Made by a program: the position numbers and the translations under genes. 64,000 bases of DNA, from assembly GCA_009829735.1 (NCBI GenBank), contig CM020618.1:1418425-1482424 (forward strand). Reading direction: 5' to 3'. Under the pieces are notes generated by a model. It saw nothing but the letters and a program-made list of their open reading frames with translations. It did not search any database and had not been told where the DNA came from. Position 1 is the first letter of the stretch; every line of letters begins with the position of its first letter. The stretch is from Pyropia yezoensis (taxonomy: Eukaryota > Rhodophyta > Bangiophyceae > Bangiales > Bangiaceae). Shown here one piece after another: positions 20,712-32,718 of the stretch.

Positions 20712-22644
20712 ATGGCGGCCCGGGGGTAGAGACGGACTCTCTCGACGAGCGTATGGAGGACACCTCCTACGGTGCAGCACCCGCCGGGACTTCCGGCGGG
20801 GGCTCCGCGATCGCTCCGGGGGATGGGACTCCCGCGTCACCCGGCTTTGGGTTAACGGCGGGGTCTCCCCGGAGGCGGGACAAGTTGTCCCGCGTGAGGC
20901 CTTGGGCGGTGGTTTTACCCGCTTGGCCTCTTTATGAGGAGGGGTTGACTGTTCTTCGCTGTGGCCGACTTGGCGCAGCGATGGGTCGGGTATGGGACCG
21001 CCTACGGGAGAAGTATCCCCGTAGGGTCGGGTTCCCTGCCGGCTTCAGGACGGACCAGTTTTCCTTCCTGGACGATGAGGAGGTTGAGGACGTCCAACGT
21101 GCCAAGGCCATGGTGGACCGCGGGGGAACTATCCCGGGTCCCGGCGACTTGCCGACCTTCACGTGGGACGCTGTGGCAACTCGCCCACCGTACCTTCACG
21201 AGGCTGATCCGCACACTCATCACTTTGGTGTGCGGATGGAGAAGGACTTCCGGCGAGGTCCCTACTTGGTGACCTCGGCTCAACTTGAGTTTCCTCAGCA
21301 GTCTGCTGCCAGTAAGGAGCAGTACTATCCGAAGAAGCCCGAGTGGTGGCCTCAAGTTGAGGTCCCCTACGGGTTCCCGGCGTTGCTGCCACGGTTGCTT
21401 GACCACTTCGGCTCCGTCATGTTGACGGCTGGCCCTGATCACCTGGTGTGGGCCATGTTGGCCACCCAGTGGCTCCTCGAGGTCATGTCGACCTGGGTGT
21501 CTTGTGTTCAGCGGCGGGGGATGCTCTGGCATCTCCCCCTCCGGCTCATCCAGGGTTTGGAACAGCTCACCCCTCAGCTAGTTGCTGAGGGTGCTCATCA
21601 GGACAACTCACTCTACTTGAGGAGATGCTCCGCCTCCACAAGTTCATCGAGTGGGAGAGCATTGAGCACAAGTTGCGCCGCCCCACTCGTGGGCCCAAGG
21701 ACGATGGCGCACTTCGCCAGTTCGTGTGGGTCGCTCGTGAACTTCACGACGGCCGTGTGGTCCTACGAGAGGGGTTGGGCATCGGGGACTACCCGTATGC
21801 CCCGGGGGTGGATCGCCACACTGCGCCACCCCCGGACAAGCCCATAGTTCTGGCCGTGCCGTCCTATGATGACCACATGTCTCAACCTACTGCGGGGGCC
21901 CCAAGTCGGGGTCGCAGTTACACCCGGGTCCCGCCACCTCGGCGGGCCCCTCCGCTTCCTCCTGTCCCCTTCCAGCCGCACGGGAACATCCCGATTAGCT
22001 TGGCCGTTGAGTCGTCCACCCCGGTGTCCCCCAACTTGGGGGCCACCCTCCTGACGGTATACCCCAAGTTGGTGTTACCGCCCACGCCTCTAACCTCAGA
22101 GATGATGATCACCACGTTTGCGCACCATTTCCTGGTTGGCCGCGTCGACCGCAACCCTACAGAGATCCGAGACTCCTCAACTTGAGCGCGTTCGTACTGC
22201 AGTAGCGACCGCGAGTTGCGAGTCGGTGGCGGAGTTTATGACAGCCGAGTTGGCTCGTATTGGGGCTATTTATGCCCCAGCCAGCCCCACTTGGGCGTGG
22301 CAAACGTCGCGCGAGCCGGGCATACTCGCCTCCTCGCCGTCGTCGCCGACACTCGCGGCGCTCTCCCTCCGTGTCGGAAGACGAGTTGTCTTACTCCGTC
22401 TCGGAGTCCTCGACTCCGTCAGTCGAAGTCGGTCCGGCGTCTGCGTCGCAAACTTGCGCGCAAGACCAAGCAGAAGAGTAGCCACGGTCGGCGCCACTTG
22501 CGCGACCGTGAGGGGGCGCGACGGGTCCGACTTGGAGCCGCCGCCCCTCCGACTGGTGGGGAGCGTTATCGCCGTGGGTCTCGCCGCTCGCCTCCACGTG
22601 AGGGCGAGGGCAGTGGGGTTGGAGAGTCTAGCATGCATGCCTAG
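20712..22644 (+). pseudogene. Antisense ORF of element A (decayed copy of the ORF at 45206-47149)
   Basis: This is the homologue of the intact plus-strand ORF in element C. After the ATG at 20712 a missing base puts a TAG in frame; the homologous frame is open further on (conserved segments GRVWDRLREKYPRRVGF, FLDDEEVEDVQ, PEWWPQVEVPYGFPALLP). More indels near 21484-21600 and 22120-22190 shift the frame before the basic Arg/Ser-rich end. It lies on the strand opposite gag-pol. Confidence 0.75.
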
Positions 22645-22755
22645 TTGGCAGCTGCCTTTGTTGTGAGAGTGTGAGGGTTAGGGCTGTAGTTAAAAGCCAC
22701 TCTGCGAACCACTTCGACTTGAAGCACTCTCGTGGCACTGTTGCTCGGCCCTCCC

Positions 22756-25700
22756 TCATGTTGAGGGAGGGCTGTTAGGGTCTATCTCATTCCGGGCACA
22801 GTACGCCCGGACCTTCTCAGCGGGAAGGTCCTCCACATACTCCCATATCGTACTTGCTTTGTCGCCAAACCAACGCACCCTCAACATGAGGCGGTTAGTG
22901 TCCTCATCCCATCCGTGGTCGATGAACTTATCGAACAAGTACTCCTGCGGGCCCTGTTTGGCCGCAGGCAGTGAGGGGAGGCGCCACGCTTCCAACGCAC
23001 GCGCTCAAGCTGGGTCGCCTGCAGGCGGTGGTGCAACTTTGACTACGTCCTGTCCGTTCACTGTGCGGACCCCATCGTCACTTTCGATGGTGAAGCGCCG
23101 CCCATCAGTGCGAAGGACCTGGTACGGCCCCTTCGTCTGGAATACCAACGTTGGGGTGTGTGAGTGAACCAGCACCCAGTCACCCTGCTCGAGGACATGC
23201 TTAGCATTGCGCACCTCTTTGTCAAAGGTACGCTTGTAGCGCTTTTGTGCTTTGTCCATCTCAGCCCTGACTTTAGGGATGAGGTGTTCAAGCCTAGCAG
23301 CGAACTCCGCCTTCCTCTCAGTAGGAGTAGGCGTACTGCCACTATCCTCCCTAGTTGGGAGCGGCCGCCGCACGGCAATAGACCGCACACGACGGGGGGT
23401 CACGAAAGCGAGGGGTACTTCCCCGGTAGATGAGTGAACCTGCGAATTGTAGGCAGTAGTAAGGATAGAAATGTATTGGTCCCACGTCTTCACGTGCTCA
23501 CTCACATAGTGGCGCAGCTGCCTAACAATAGTTTTGTTGAAGCGCTCCACCTGCCCATTAGTTTGTGGGGGTAGGGGGTGGCATAGTTTGCCCTAACCCC
23601 CAACATATCCAGCACTCCCTGAAACAGTACAGACGCAAATTGCGGTCCATTGTCCGATAGTGTACTATCTGGGATGCCATACGCGGCAGCCCAGTGATCT
23701 GGGAAGGCTGACACGACCGACATGGCCGTGATCTCTGCCAGTGGGATCGCTCGCGTAAGTTTCGTGAAGCGGTCACAGATGACAAGGAGGTACTGGTTGC
23801 CCTCCCCGGTCACGGGCAGTGGCCCAAGGATGTCCATCGCCAACGCGGCGAAGGGCTCCTTGGCCGGGAACAATAGCATAGCCGTACTAGGCCGCCGTTC
23901 CATCAGACGGTTCTGTGCACAACTTGTGCAGGCAGCCACCCAACTGTAGATGTCCACCACCATGGACGGCCAGTAGTACCTGGTCCTCAGGGTCTGGTAC
24001 AGTTTACTAGACCCCAGGTGCCCACCCGTGGGAGCGTTGTGCTCCCTCTCAAGGATACTGCCCTTGAGGGATGCGGGGACGACAAGTTGTTCGGTCCCAT
24101 GGAATACCCCCCTCCTCATGAGGAGGGCATCGTCTCCCAAGAAGAACCGCGTCTCCGCCACTGTATCCAGTGTATCCCTCTGCGACTTGCGGAATGGATC
24201 CTCGGCCTGGGCCTTCACCACCTCGTCCAGGGACAGGGGCAAGTACTTCTTGTTCCCTGGCGCCTCGGGGTTCAACGCCTGACCCGAGCGCGTGACTACC
24301 CCCACGATGGGGATGTCCTCATCGACTGGGTTAGTGTCCAGCCCCTCGGTGGGTACCCGAGAGAGGCCGTCGGCAAGGGCATGTTGCCTGCCAGGTCGGT
24401 ACTCAATGTCAAAGTTGAAGGGTGCCAGTCGCACCCTCCACCGATTGAAACGAGTGCTCGTACAGTCCGTCTTGAAGATGAACTGCAACGCGCGTGGTCA
24501 CAGCGGATGAGCAACTTCTCACCCTCCAGGTAGTGACGAAGTGACGTCACCGCCCACACCACTGCGAGTCCTTCCAACTCGGTGACTCCGTAGTTGTTCT
24601 CGGCCGAGTTCAGCCCCTTGCTGAAGTATCCCACCGGCAAGTACTCCTTGTCCGGCTGCTGCTGAAGCAACACACAACCAAGTTGGTCGTAGCTAGTGTC
24701 CACATCCAGGATGAAGTGGCCTCCCAACCTGGGAAATAGCCAGGATAGGGGGCTTCAGCAGAAGGTCCCGAAGAGTCTCAAAGGATTCCTGCTCCACCCG
24801 ACTTGGGGGAGGCAGGTTCTTCGGTAGCGTTGAGCTCACTAACTCATTCAACGGCTTCGCCACCTTGGCGAAGCCCTTGGTGAAACGTCGGTACACGTTA
24901 CACATCCCGAGGAAGCTCCTCATCTGGGTCTGGGTCCGGGGGGTACTGAGCCTTACGAATGGCCCCCAAGTTCTTCTCGTTAACACTGAGACGCCCTGGA
25001 CGGACAACATGTCCCAAGTACTCCACCTCTTGAGTGAAGAGGTGGCACTTACTCGCATTAGTGACACACCGGCGTCAGCAAGTAGCTTGAACACCTGGCC
25101 AAGATGGCCAATGTGTTCCTCCGGACTTCGGGAGAACACAATAATATCGTCTAGGTACACAACACAGATCTGCCGCCGTACTCCGGCCAGAATCATGTCC
25201 ATAGCGCGCTGGAAAGTTGCCGGCGCGTTACACATACCAAACGGTAGGCGCTTGCACTGGTAGGTACCACAGTGACAGGTAAAGTAGTTTTATGCCTGTC
25301 CTCCGGGGCAATGGGAATTTGCCAGTTACCCCGCGTTACAGTCCAGGGTAGAGAACACGTTCGCCTCCCCCAGAGAGTCCAGACAGTCATCCATCCTAGG
25401 TAGGGGATAACTGTCCTTCACCGTGCTCTCGTTGAGCTTACGGTAGTCGATACAAAACCGGGGGGTCCCATCAACTTTGATGACGATAACCACCGGACTC
25501 GCCCACTCGGCGTTGCTGGCCTCGATCACGTCGAGGGCCTCCATGCGAGCAACTTGCTCCTTAACGAGGGCCCTTGAACGAGGTCCTCCCCTATACGGTT
25601 GTTGGCGTATAGGGGGTGCACCGGGATTCAACTCGATCCGGTGTTGGGTAGCTCTCATGAGTCCCAATTGACCATCCACAACTTGTGATATTGGTCCAAG

Positions 25701-28669
25701 AGGCGTTCAACTTGAACCCTCAACCTGGGTGGGACACCCTCCATGTTCACATGGGGCCGAGGAGAGGCGGCCTACTTGGCTTGATGCTTCTCCTTTCCGG
25801 ACTTCGGGTCGCTACTTGCGCCCGCGTTGAGGGTAACCGCTACTACCGGTCCCTCGTGTTGGTCGATATAGCCGAACTTGGCTCCCGACTTGAAGTCTTG
25901 GGCGACGAGCTCAGGATCATCACCTGGATCCTCCACGGGACTCCGGCTTTGGAGTCCATCGTGCCAAGGGCAACATGCACTTGGAGCTTGCGAGCAAGAC
26001 GGGGGTAAGGGTGCACCAACCCGTTCCCCGAATAATCAGTTACAACGTCAACGTGCGCCACCGAGTTGGGGGGCAACGTGACTTTACGGGCTAAACGCAG
26101 GGTAGCAGTAAACCCTTCCCTCACAGAGCAATCAGGCTTCGACTGTGAGACTGTCACAGGAGCCACAGACTTTCCCTTACCAAGGATGGGGATAGTCTCC
26201 CCATTCATCAACTTGACCCAGTACTCCGGGCAAAAAAATCAAAGGCACTTGTGTAACAACATAAGGGGTCCCCAAAAGCAGGGGTACCGATATATTCTCA
26301 ACTACACCATAGGTCACGTCGACCCCATGGTCCCCAACCTAGTTCGTAGGGTCACGGCACCAACGATGGGAAGTACCCCACCATTGATGTCAATCATATG
26401 GTCAGCCTTAGACTTCAAGTGTTGGAGCTTCACCTCCTTTGGTAATAGCGACTTGCGTATCAAGGAGGCTCCTGACCCGGTATCAAGTACGATACGGGTA
26501 CAGCATGCACGGCCGGGGGCAAGTTGCACCCGTCCAGCCACCTGGAAGTTCTCACCCGTCAGCACCGCGATGACCCGACGTGGGTTTACGTTCTTGGGGA
26601 GTCCTACCCGAGGTGGGCGGACTCCCTTAGGTCGCCGCAGTATCCGGCACGGTTGGTTCGTCCTCTTGGCCCGCTTGGCCGAGGCTGCCGTTGTGAGCTT
26701 CGGACGACCAGCTCCAACGGTCATTCGTTTTCCCGCCGACTTGGCGTCCGAATCTGAGGGCGGGGAGGAAGACGACGAGTCCGAGGACGACGTGTCCGCC
26801 TCCTCCGCCGAGGGTGTGGCGACCGCGACGACCGGTCGAGACCCACCCTCGCGGCGTGAACGTACTTCGTTCGTAGCCGACATCTTACTCGCATTCCTAA
26901 CAAGCTGTTGGATGCGTTTACTCAACTTGGGGCAATCATATGCCCAGTGTCCATCGGAGTTGCAGTTCCAACACCGATTGTCAGTTCCCGGAGGGGTCTT
27001 CCCAACTGGGGAAGATGAAGAGATACCCTGGGAAGCTCCCACGGCAGCTACCACCCTCTCCTTCCGGATTCGGCGTGCCTCTCTCAACTCTCTCGCCTGG
27101 CGCGCCCCCGCACGTTCCTTGGCCAACTCGGCCTGACGCTCCTGGTGTTGTTCCTCCCGCAACTTGCGGTAGGCCTCACCTCTGCGGTAGGCGAACCTAG
27201 CAAACTCGGCCAGGGTCGCCCGGGCAGTGTTATGCTCCCGGGTCTCCATCCGGACTGACCAGTGGAGTCCCTCCACAAACCGACTCTTCACCACAGCTTG
27301 TGGATGAAGAAACCCACAAAGATTGTTGAGCTTACGGACTCGCTCCGCAAAGGACAACTCGTCCTCCGCCTCTTCCTGATGGGCTTGCGTAAACTCCTCG
27401 ACTTGAGAAGCCAACGCCGCTTCATCAACCATGGCCCTCAACAACCAGTTGACGAGCTCCAAATAGGACGTCACCTCCCCAGCGCCTCCACTTGAGGAGC
27501 TGGGCATGACGGACATAAGTTCTGTCCGTAGGTCGCCCTTCGTAAAACTCCTGTAGCATGTAAAAAGCCATGCCTTCACTTATGGCATTGTCGTCACAGG
27601 CTTTTGTGAAACGACGTAGGAACTCAAAGACACGGAGGAGGGGAGTTCCATCCCACTCCGCTTTGTGCTCCAAAGAATGAAGTGCATTCTTCTTGGCGCG
27701 GCCCATGGCTCGGGCCTGGTCAGGACCATACGCCACCGACTTGTTGTGGAGGGCGTAGGTCTCACAGTCAAAGATCCGCTGGTAGACCGGGTTGGCTACC
27801 TGGATCTTGGGCGGCACCTCACGTTGAGGGAACAGCCGCTGTGGCACTGGGGTAAGTCCACCCTCAGTGCCTGTAGTCTGGTACGGCGAGCTTGGTGTAG
27901 CCGCCGGCGTTTCCGAGGGAAACTCCCCCGTGAAGGGCGTACGCCCCACCGAGAATGGTGCGGCTCCCACGTTGGGAGTCACAGGGGTCCCCCCCTGTTC
28001 GGGGCGACCCGGAATAGGCGTCAGGAGAGATTCCCCCTGCGCCTGTGGGCTCGAAAGCCCCAATCCGGTCTGGAAATTAAGCCCATCTGGCAAACTCGCC
28101 ACAATCTGATTCAGAATAGTATTCGTCATCGTGACCACCAGGTCCGGCAAAGTCTGCCGCAACACATCGGTCGCCTCCCGACGGACAGTTTCCGCGAGGA
28201 GTGGATTGACGACTCCAGTTGAGTCTCGGTCCGCCTCCGGGAGTCCACCTGAGGGGTAACCACGTTCCTCAGGGGTCTCAACCGGGGGCATGGGCGCGAG
28301 CCCATCGCCGACCAACGGAGGTCCACCGTCCTCCGAAAGCCTAGTTGGCGATGGCTCCAAGCCAAAGTTGGCTCCAACCCGAGTGGAACCCGCGGGGACA
28401 GTCCTCACCCCTTGGGACGTTCCCGTTGAGTATACCACACGGTGGCCAGACTTCGGCCCACCCACATCAGAAGTGTCACCCGAGTGAACTCCCGACTGAG
28501 TCGGGGTGGCCTGTTGCCCGCCCGCACTTCCAGTCCTGCAGGCTTGAGGGACCTCCAGTCCCTCTGCGACCCCAGGTAAACCCACCTGTGTCTCACCAGT
28601 ATTCAAAGGCACTGAAGTACGTGCGTCACCCGTGTACACCCCGGACGACGGGGGGTCCGAGCTAGCCAT
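22756..28669 (-). pseudogene. gag-pol of Ty3/Gypsy element A (frameshifted)
   Basis: Starting at ATG 28669 (MASSDPPSSGVYTG), the order is a gag capsid-like region, CCHC knuckle (CWNCNSDGHWAYDC), protease (VLDTGSGASLI), RT, RNase H, integrase and a C-terminal chromodomain, ending at a stop at 22756. Frame breaks are seen near 27545 (an extra a), 26225-26330, 25270-25330, 24720 and several sites in integrase. Unlike copies B and C it keeps a sense codon (GAG) where those have TAA after the RT. The intact ancestor probably had a single gag-pol frame of about 1,970 codons. Confidence 0.88.
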
Positions 28670-28770
28670 GTTGGCTGACGATCCGTATGACACGGTCCAA
28701 GACCACCGTTCCTCTGAGACAGAGGGCCCCCTACACCCGGGTGCACCCGGAGGTAAAGTTTACCTCTGTC

Positions 28771-28786
28771 CCCTGCTGCTCCACCA
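28771..28786 (-). promoter_or_regulatory. Primer-binding site of element A
   Basis: On minus, two bases after the 5' LTR, TGGTGGAGCAGCAGGG starts with TGG, complementary to a tRNA 3' CCA end. The same 16 bases occur in element B and in a different LTR element at 31384. The donor tRNA would end CTGCTCCACCA; I did not assign its identity. Confidence 0.75.
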
Positions 28787-28788
28787 AA

Positions 28789-29257
28789 TGTGGCAAAAAC
28801 CACTCGCACACACGGCACCCAAGTTGGGGCGGTGTACAAGGGCTGCCTCCCGTGTCGGGAGAACCGGAAGAAGGGCAAGTGGCACACACTCTGTCCCTGT
28901 TGTGGGGCAAACCCCCCACTGACAAACAAGAGGATGGTGTGTGGTCCAACAGTTTCTTGGTCGGGACGGGGACGCAGGGCCAAGCCCCGCTGTCCCTCCC
29001 CTTATCCCCCCAGGGTCCCCTCAGAATCTCGCCACTCCGAATCTCCCACCCCCGCACCTGCCCACCGGGCCACACGAAAATTCAAGACGATAAATGCAGA
29101 AAACCCTCAAATCCAAGTTGGATTTACTACTAAGCTAACTATCCCAAGCTTAGGGAATACGGACCCAAATGCAGGGGGAGGAACGGATCAGGCTAGTGGC
29201 CTGCCGCCCCTTGCATGGCACGTGTTGCCCCACTACCTGGGGGTCAATACTGCCACA
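28789..29257 (-). repeat. LTR (5' LTR of element A)
   Basis: 469 bp with perfect 7-bp terminal inverted repeats TGTGGCA...TGCCACA. Confidence 0.92.
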
Positions 29258-29914
29258 TGCGTAAGGGCAGCAGGCGGGGGGGGGGGGAGGTGGGGGGAGG
29301 AGCCGCGCACGTGGGCAACGGGGAAGAAGGGGGGTCAATCAGCGTGACGCCATCTGCGGTGGATGCGGTCAACCGACCTCGACGGGTGTGGGCCCGTCCA
29401 CGCGGCCAGCGCGTGCTTCCTGGTGACGTCCCTGGGACAGGTCCGGCGCAGGCGAGCTCCGGTGGGCGCAAGAATTGCTGATTAGCGGCCGATGATCCAC
29501 ATTAAATCCGACGACTAGGACGATGTATCGCCGTACATCGCGGTTAGACCTCGCGGCGCCGGCAGAGTATGTCTGTACCGTTTGTGACGCCGTTACATGG
29601 TCCCACCAATGGGGGCAGCGTTATACGTACACGTACAGCAAGCGAGTGCACCTTGGATCGGGCGTCAGGTCCAGACGAGAAAAAGTACCACATACCAGCT
29701 GGAGAGCTACCAATGCAAGAGCCGGATAGAAAAACAGACAAGCATTAGGTTCATATTCGATGTCGCTTCGGCCGGGTTCACGCATAGTCAAGCCTGCTCT
29801 TCTGGGTCTGAGCCTGGTCAGAGCTTTACATCACCCGTTTGAAAAAATCCGGTGCAACGTGCTAGAATATGAGTGGTCCTCGGAGACGGCCCCCGCTCAC
29901 AGAGACCGTAAACA

Positions 29915-29983
29915 CCGAAATTGGGACGCGTCACAATTTCCCAGGTCCCGGCCGCTGTGAAAGCTGGCGCGTCCCAATTTCGG
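29915..29983. repeat. 16-bp perfect inverted repeat forming a long hairpin
   Basis: Arms ccgaaattgggacgcg (29915-29930) and cgcgtcccaatttcgg (29968-29983) are perfectly complementary. Inside them tcaca (29931-29935) and tgtga (29956-29960) can extend the stem past a 7-nt bulge. Confidence 0.65.
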
Positions 29984-30056
29984 CCTCCACGACCTCTCTG
30001 AGAGGGGTCGAGGACGACTTTTGATTCGCCGGATCACAGCTTGCCCGCGCGCGCGC

Positions 30057-30088
30057 GTTGTGGCGGGCGTTGTGGCGGGCGTTGTGGC
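30057..30088 (+). repeat. 12-bp tandem repeat (gttgtggcgggc)
   Basis: Two full copies and one partial copy in tandem, next to an alternating CG run at 30044-30056. Confidence 0.7.
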
Positions 30089-30177
30089 GTCCGTCGCCAT
30101 CAGGTGCCTGCCCAGGCAGCCCGCGGATCCGCGTCGCTGGTGCAGTCACTGCGCTGTCTTCCTGCGGTGGGTTCAGC

Positions 30178-30300
30178 ATGGCGGACGACAATAAAGACAG
30201 GACGTACGTTTTTTCTGACATGCACATGGCAGACGGCGTGGCGTGATCGAGGTGGGAGAGAGGGGCTGCACTCGTGGGACGACGCTGACTCCTTCCGCTC
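30178..30300 (+). pseudogene. Possible metallophosphoesterase N-terminal fragment
   Basis: ATG 30178 reads MADDNKDRTYVFSDMHMADG, resembling the first metal-binding motif of calcineurin-like phosphoesterases (SDxHxxDG). A TGA follows at once; one frame over it continues RDRGGREGLHSWDDADSF, also family-like, then similarity is lost. Only the first motif is present, so this is at best a fragment or a broken first exon. Confidence 0.3.
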
Positions 30301-31056
30301 CCACTGCCCGCCATTCCCGGTCCCACTTGCGCCCCTTTGTTTTATTCTTCGCCGTTTCTGTTCCTTTTTTTTACGTACACAGAGCTTGTTTAGCAGACGT
30401 TGTTGCCGCCTTTCGAGGCAGGGTATGGGCTTACCTGTGCGTCGACTACTCGCGCCTCCTTCTGAAGCCAACCCAGGGAATGGACGTCTGGCGGAAGTGG
30501 GCGCAGTCTTGCCACGGAGGTTCATCCCCTGCGGTCGTATCCAGCCTCCCTGTGCTAGCCTGCAAGCAGGGCGCTGGGATACTGGGCACAGACGCGAGCG
30601 GTACCCCTCGGGGTCTCTGTGACACGTGCTGCGGCCGGCGCAAGCGCGCCGCCCGCCGAGAGGCGGCAGTCCCCGCTTCCTGTGCTCCACCTGTCAGCCC
30701 CCTCTCTGATGGCACGCCGTCTCCCGTCGAGCAGCTCTCCCCGCACAAGGCAGGCAGCCAGACACCCGTGTTGCCGCCCACGTCGGACTTTTTCCGCCTC
30801 CTTGCACCCTGTAGCATCCCTGGCCCCGACTTGGCGCCGACCCGGACTGCAACCAGAGGGCACCAGGTGCCAGAACACGCCCGCCGTGTGGCGATGGTTG
30901 GCGGCCGTGGCCCGTGCCCGGCACTGGGATGCGGTGGACTACGCTATCCACACGCGAGAGAGGGATTTCTGATGTGTTTTTGCATATTTGTGAGGGACTT
31001 GATTTTGAGAGAATTTGAGTGTGAGATTAGTGGAGTGGAATAGAATTAGTAGTGAT

Positions 31057-31100
31057 AGTGGCCCCCGACCTGACGAGGTTAGACTCGGGTCGGGGCCACT
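31057..31100. repeat. Hairpin in the putative LTR of the second LTR-element family
   Basis: agtggcccccgacc (31057-31070) pairs with ggtcggggccact (31088-31100), one bulged base, 17-nt loop. It may be a terminator or RNA 3'-end structure in the LTR. Confidence 0.45.
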
Positions 31101-31383
31101 CGGGGTTATGGGGGGCTACCGGGCCAACGTGCCGGGGTTCCCCAGATGCACGTTAAGAGGGACAGCGAGGCGCCCTCGGCCCGCGCCCTCAGGGAAAAAG
31201 ACAACTGCGCGTTTGCTTTCCTCTTCCCCGTGTGCACTACCGTGCGTATCTGTTTGCCCTGCGAGCAGGCACGTGAGGCAACAGGCATACCATTCCTCGT
31301 AGTTCCCCTTCTGCGTTACCTGTCCCTTTCCCCCGAGGGATATTGACACGTGTCTCAGAGGATCGAGTTTTATACCACATATT

Positions 31384-31399
31384 TGGTGGAGCAGCAGGG
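31384..31399 (+). promoter_or_regulatory. Primer-binding site of the second LTR-element family
   Basis: TGGTGGAGCAGCAGGG, identical to the minus-strand site of elements A and B, directly after a sequence ending CCACA. Confidence 0.6.
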
Positions 31400-31588
31400 A
31401 TTGGAGTGTTTGAGAAGAGACATTTGGGAGCAGCGGTTGCCGTTGTTCCGATTCTGTCTTTTTCTGTGGTTTGGGAATTATTTGCACCCGTTCACGGGAA
31501 CCCCATTCCTGGCTCTCCAACCCCTCTCTTGTGGTCTTGCGATCTTTGGACACGCAGGTAACTGGACTGTGGCTGTCAAGAGACCAAC

Positions 31589-32218
31589 ATGGCTACCCTC
31601 CCTGGCACGACGGTGCCCCGAAGGGGTAGACCCCGCGTCCCTTGACGCATCCCTGGTCACCACGGGGACGGTGCCCAACCCGGCGTTCTCCCTACGGGTG
31701 AAGCAGACCTGGGCGTGACATCCGGTAGTGGACTGGAGTCTACAGGCGGCCAAGTACCGCCTGCTCCCGTTCCTCCGGCTGTTCCTCCTGTGGGAGCCAC
31801 CCCGGGGTCAACGGCGTTTGAGTCCGCTCGCAGCAGACGTCTCCCTCCTGTCGGTTCTACTCCTCAACCTCCAGGGATAGCCCCTGGTGTGTTTACTCCT
31901 GGACCCACACATGGCAGCTGGGTGTATACACCTCTTCCTGTGGGCACTGGCAGTGCCAGAGGCACCGCTATGACTGGTTCTACGGGTCTTCCTGAGACTT
32001 CGACTCCTGGGACCGGCCAAGCTTTTCCTCCCTTGCGTCCTATGGGGCGGGGAGCTCCAAGACCGGTGACCGGAGCAGCCGTAGGCGTCGGCGTCGTCGC
32101 CGTCGCTCTAGCACCAGCGAGACCAGTTCCCTCCAGCTCTGAGGAGGGATATGACTGGGATGCATCTCCCGGTCCTACCCGGCGCAGGCTAGTCGAGTTC
32201 GACTTCCCTGCCCACCAA
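31589..32218 (+). pseudogene. gag-like N-terminal region, one in-frame TGA, 3' end in gap
   Basis: ATG 31589 starts MATLPGTTVPRRGRPRVP and meets a TGA at 31643; the same frame then stays open to the gap (GVTSGSGLESTGGQVPPAPV..., Pro/Gly/Thr-rich). This resembles the disordered N-terminus of a gag. No conserved gag core is visible before the gap. Confidence 0.45.
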
Positions 32219-32718
32219 NNNNNNNNNNNNNNNNNNNNNNNNNNNNNNNNNNNNNNNNNNNNNNNNNNNNNNNNNNNNNNNNNNNNNNNNNNNNNNNNNN
32301 NNNNNNNNNNNNNNNNNNNNNNNNNNNNNNNNNNNNNNNNNNNNNNNNNNNNNNNNNNNNNNNNNNNNNNNNNNNNNNNNNNNNNNNNNNNNNNNNNNNN
32401 NNNNNNNNNNNNNNNNNNNNNNNNNNNNNNNNNNNNNNNNNNNNNNNNNNNNNNNNNNNNNNNNNNNNNNNNNNNNNNNNNNNNNNNNNNNNNNNNNNNN
32501 NNNNNNNNNNNNNNNNNNNNNNNNNNNNNNNNNNNNNNNNNNNNNNNNNNNNNNNNNNNNNNNNNNNNNNNNNNNNNNNNNNNNNNNNNNNNNNNNNNNN
32601 NNNNNNNNNNNNNNNNNNNNNNNNNNNNNNNNNNNNNNNNNNNNNNNNNNNNNNNNNNNNNNNNNNNNNNNNNNNNNNNNNNNNNNNNNNNNNNNNNNNN
32701 NNNNNNNNNNNNNNNNNN
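32219..32718. other. Assembly gap (500 N)
   Basis: 500 N between a plus-strand LTR element and the middle of element B. The 3' LTR of B, the start of its antisense ORF, and any left flank of the B insertion are missing. Confidence 0.95.

Larger units (their letters stand above)
19922..29257 (-). mobile_element. Chromodomain Ty3/Gypsy LTR retrotransposon, copy A (complete, decayed)
   Basis: Both LTRs are present (19922-20384 and 28789-29257). In the element's sense (minus strand) the order is 5' LTR, primer-binding site, gag, protease, RT, RNase H, integrase, chromodomain, then an oppositely oriented ORF, polypurine tract and 3' LTR. It is ~9.3 kb long. Several indels break gag-pol. The bases flanking the two LTRs (cagcg and tgcgt) do not form a target-site duplication, so the copy may be recombinant or old. 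Confidence 0.9.
29258..31379. other. Region between LTR elements: non-coding, with hairpins and decayed gene remnants
   Basis: From 29258 to ~30040 base composition is more even than elsewhere and no coding frame stands out. 30040-30960 has a short 12-bp repeat, a fragment resembling a metallophosphoesterase N-terminus and a pyrimidine-rich tract with a possible 3' splice site (ttttttttacgtacacag, ending ~30382). 30960-31379 is AT-richer, contains a hairpin and probably includes the 5' LTR of the element that starts at ~31380; I could not define its left end. Confidence 0.4.
31380..32218 (+). mobile_element. 5' part of a second LTR retrotransposon family (plus strand), truncated by a gap
   Basis: A sequence ending ataccaca is followed by a primer-binding site identical to that of elements A and B, a leader, and a Pro/Gly-rich gag-like frame on plus that runs into the gap at 32219. 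The sequence is unrelated to elements A-C except for the primer-binding site. Confidence 0.5.
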
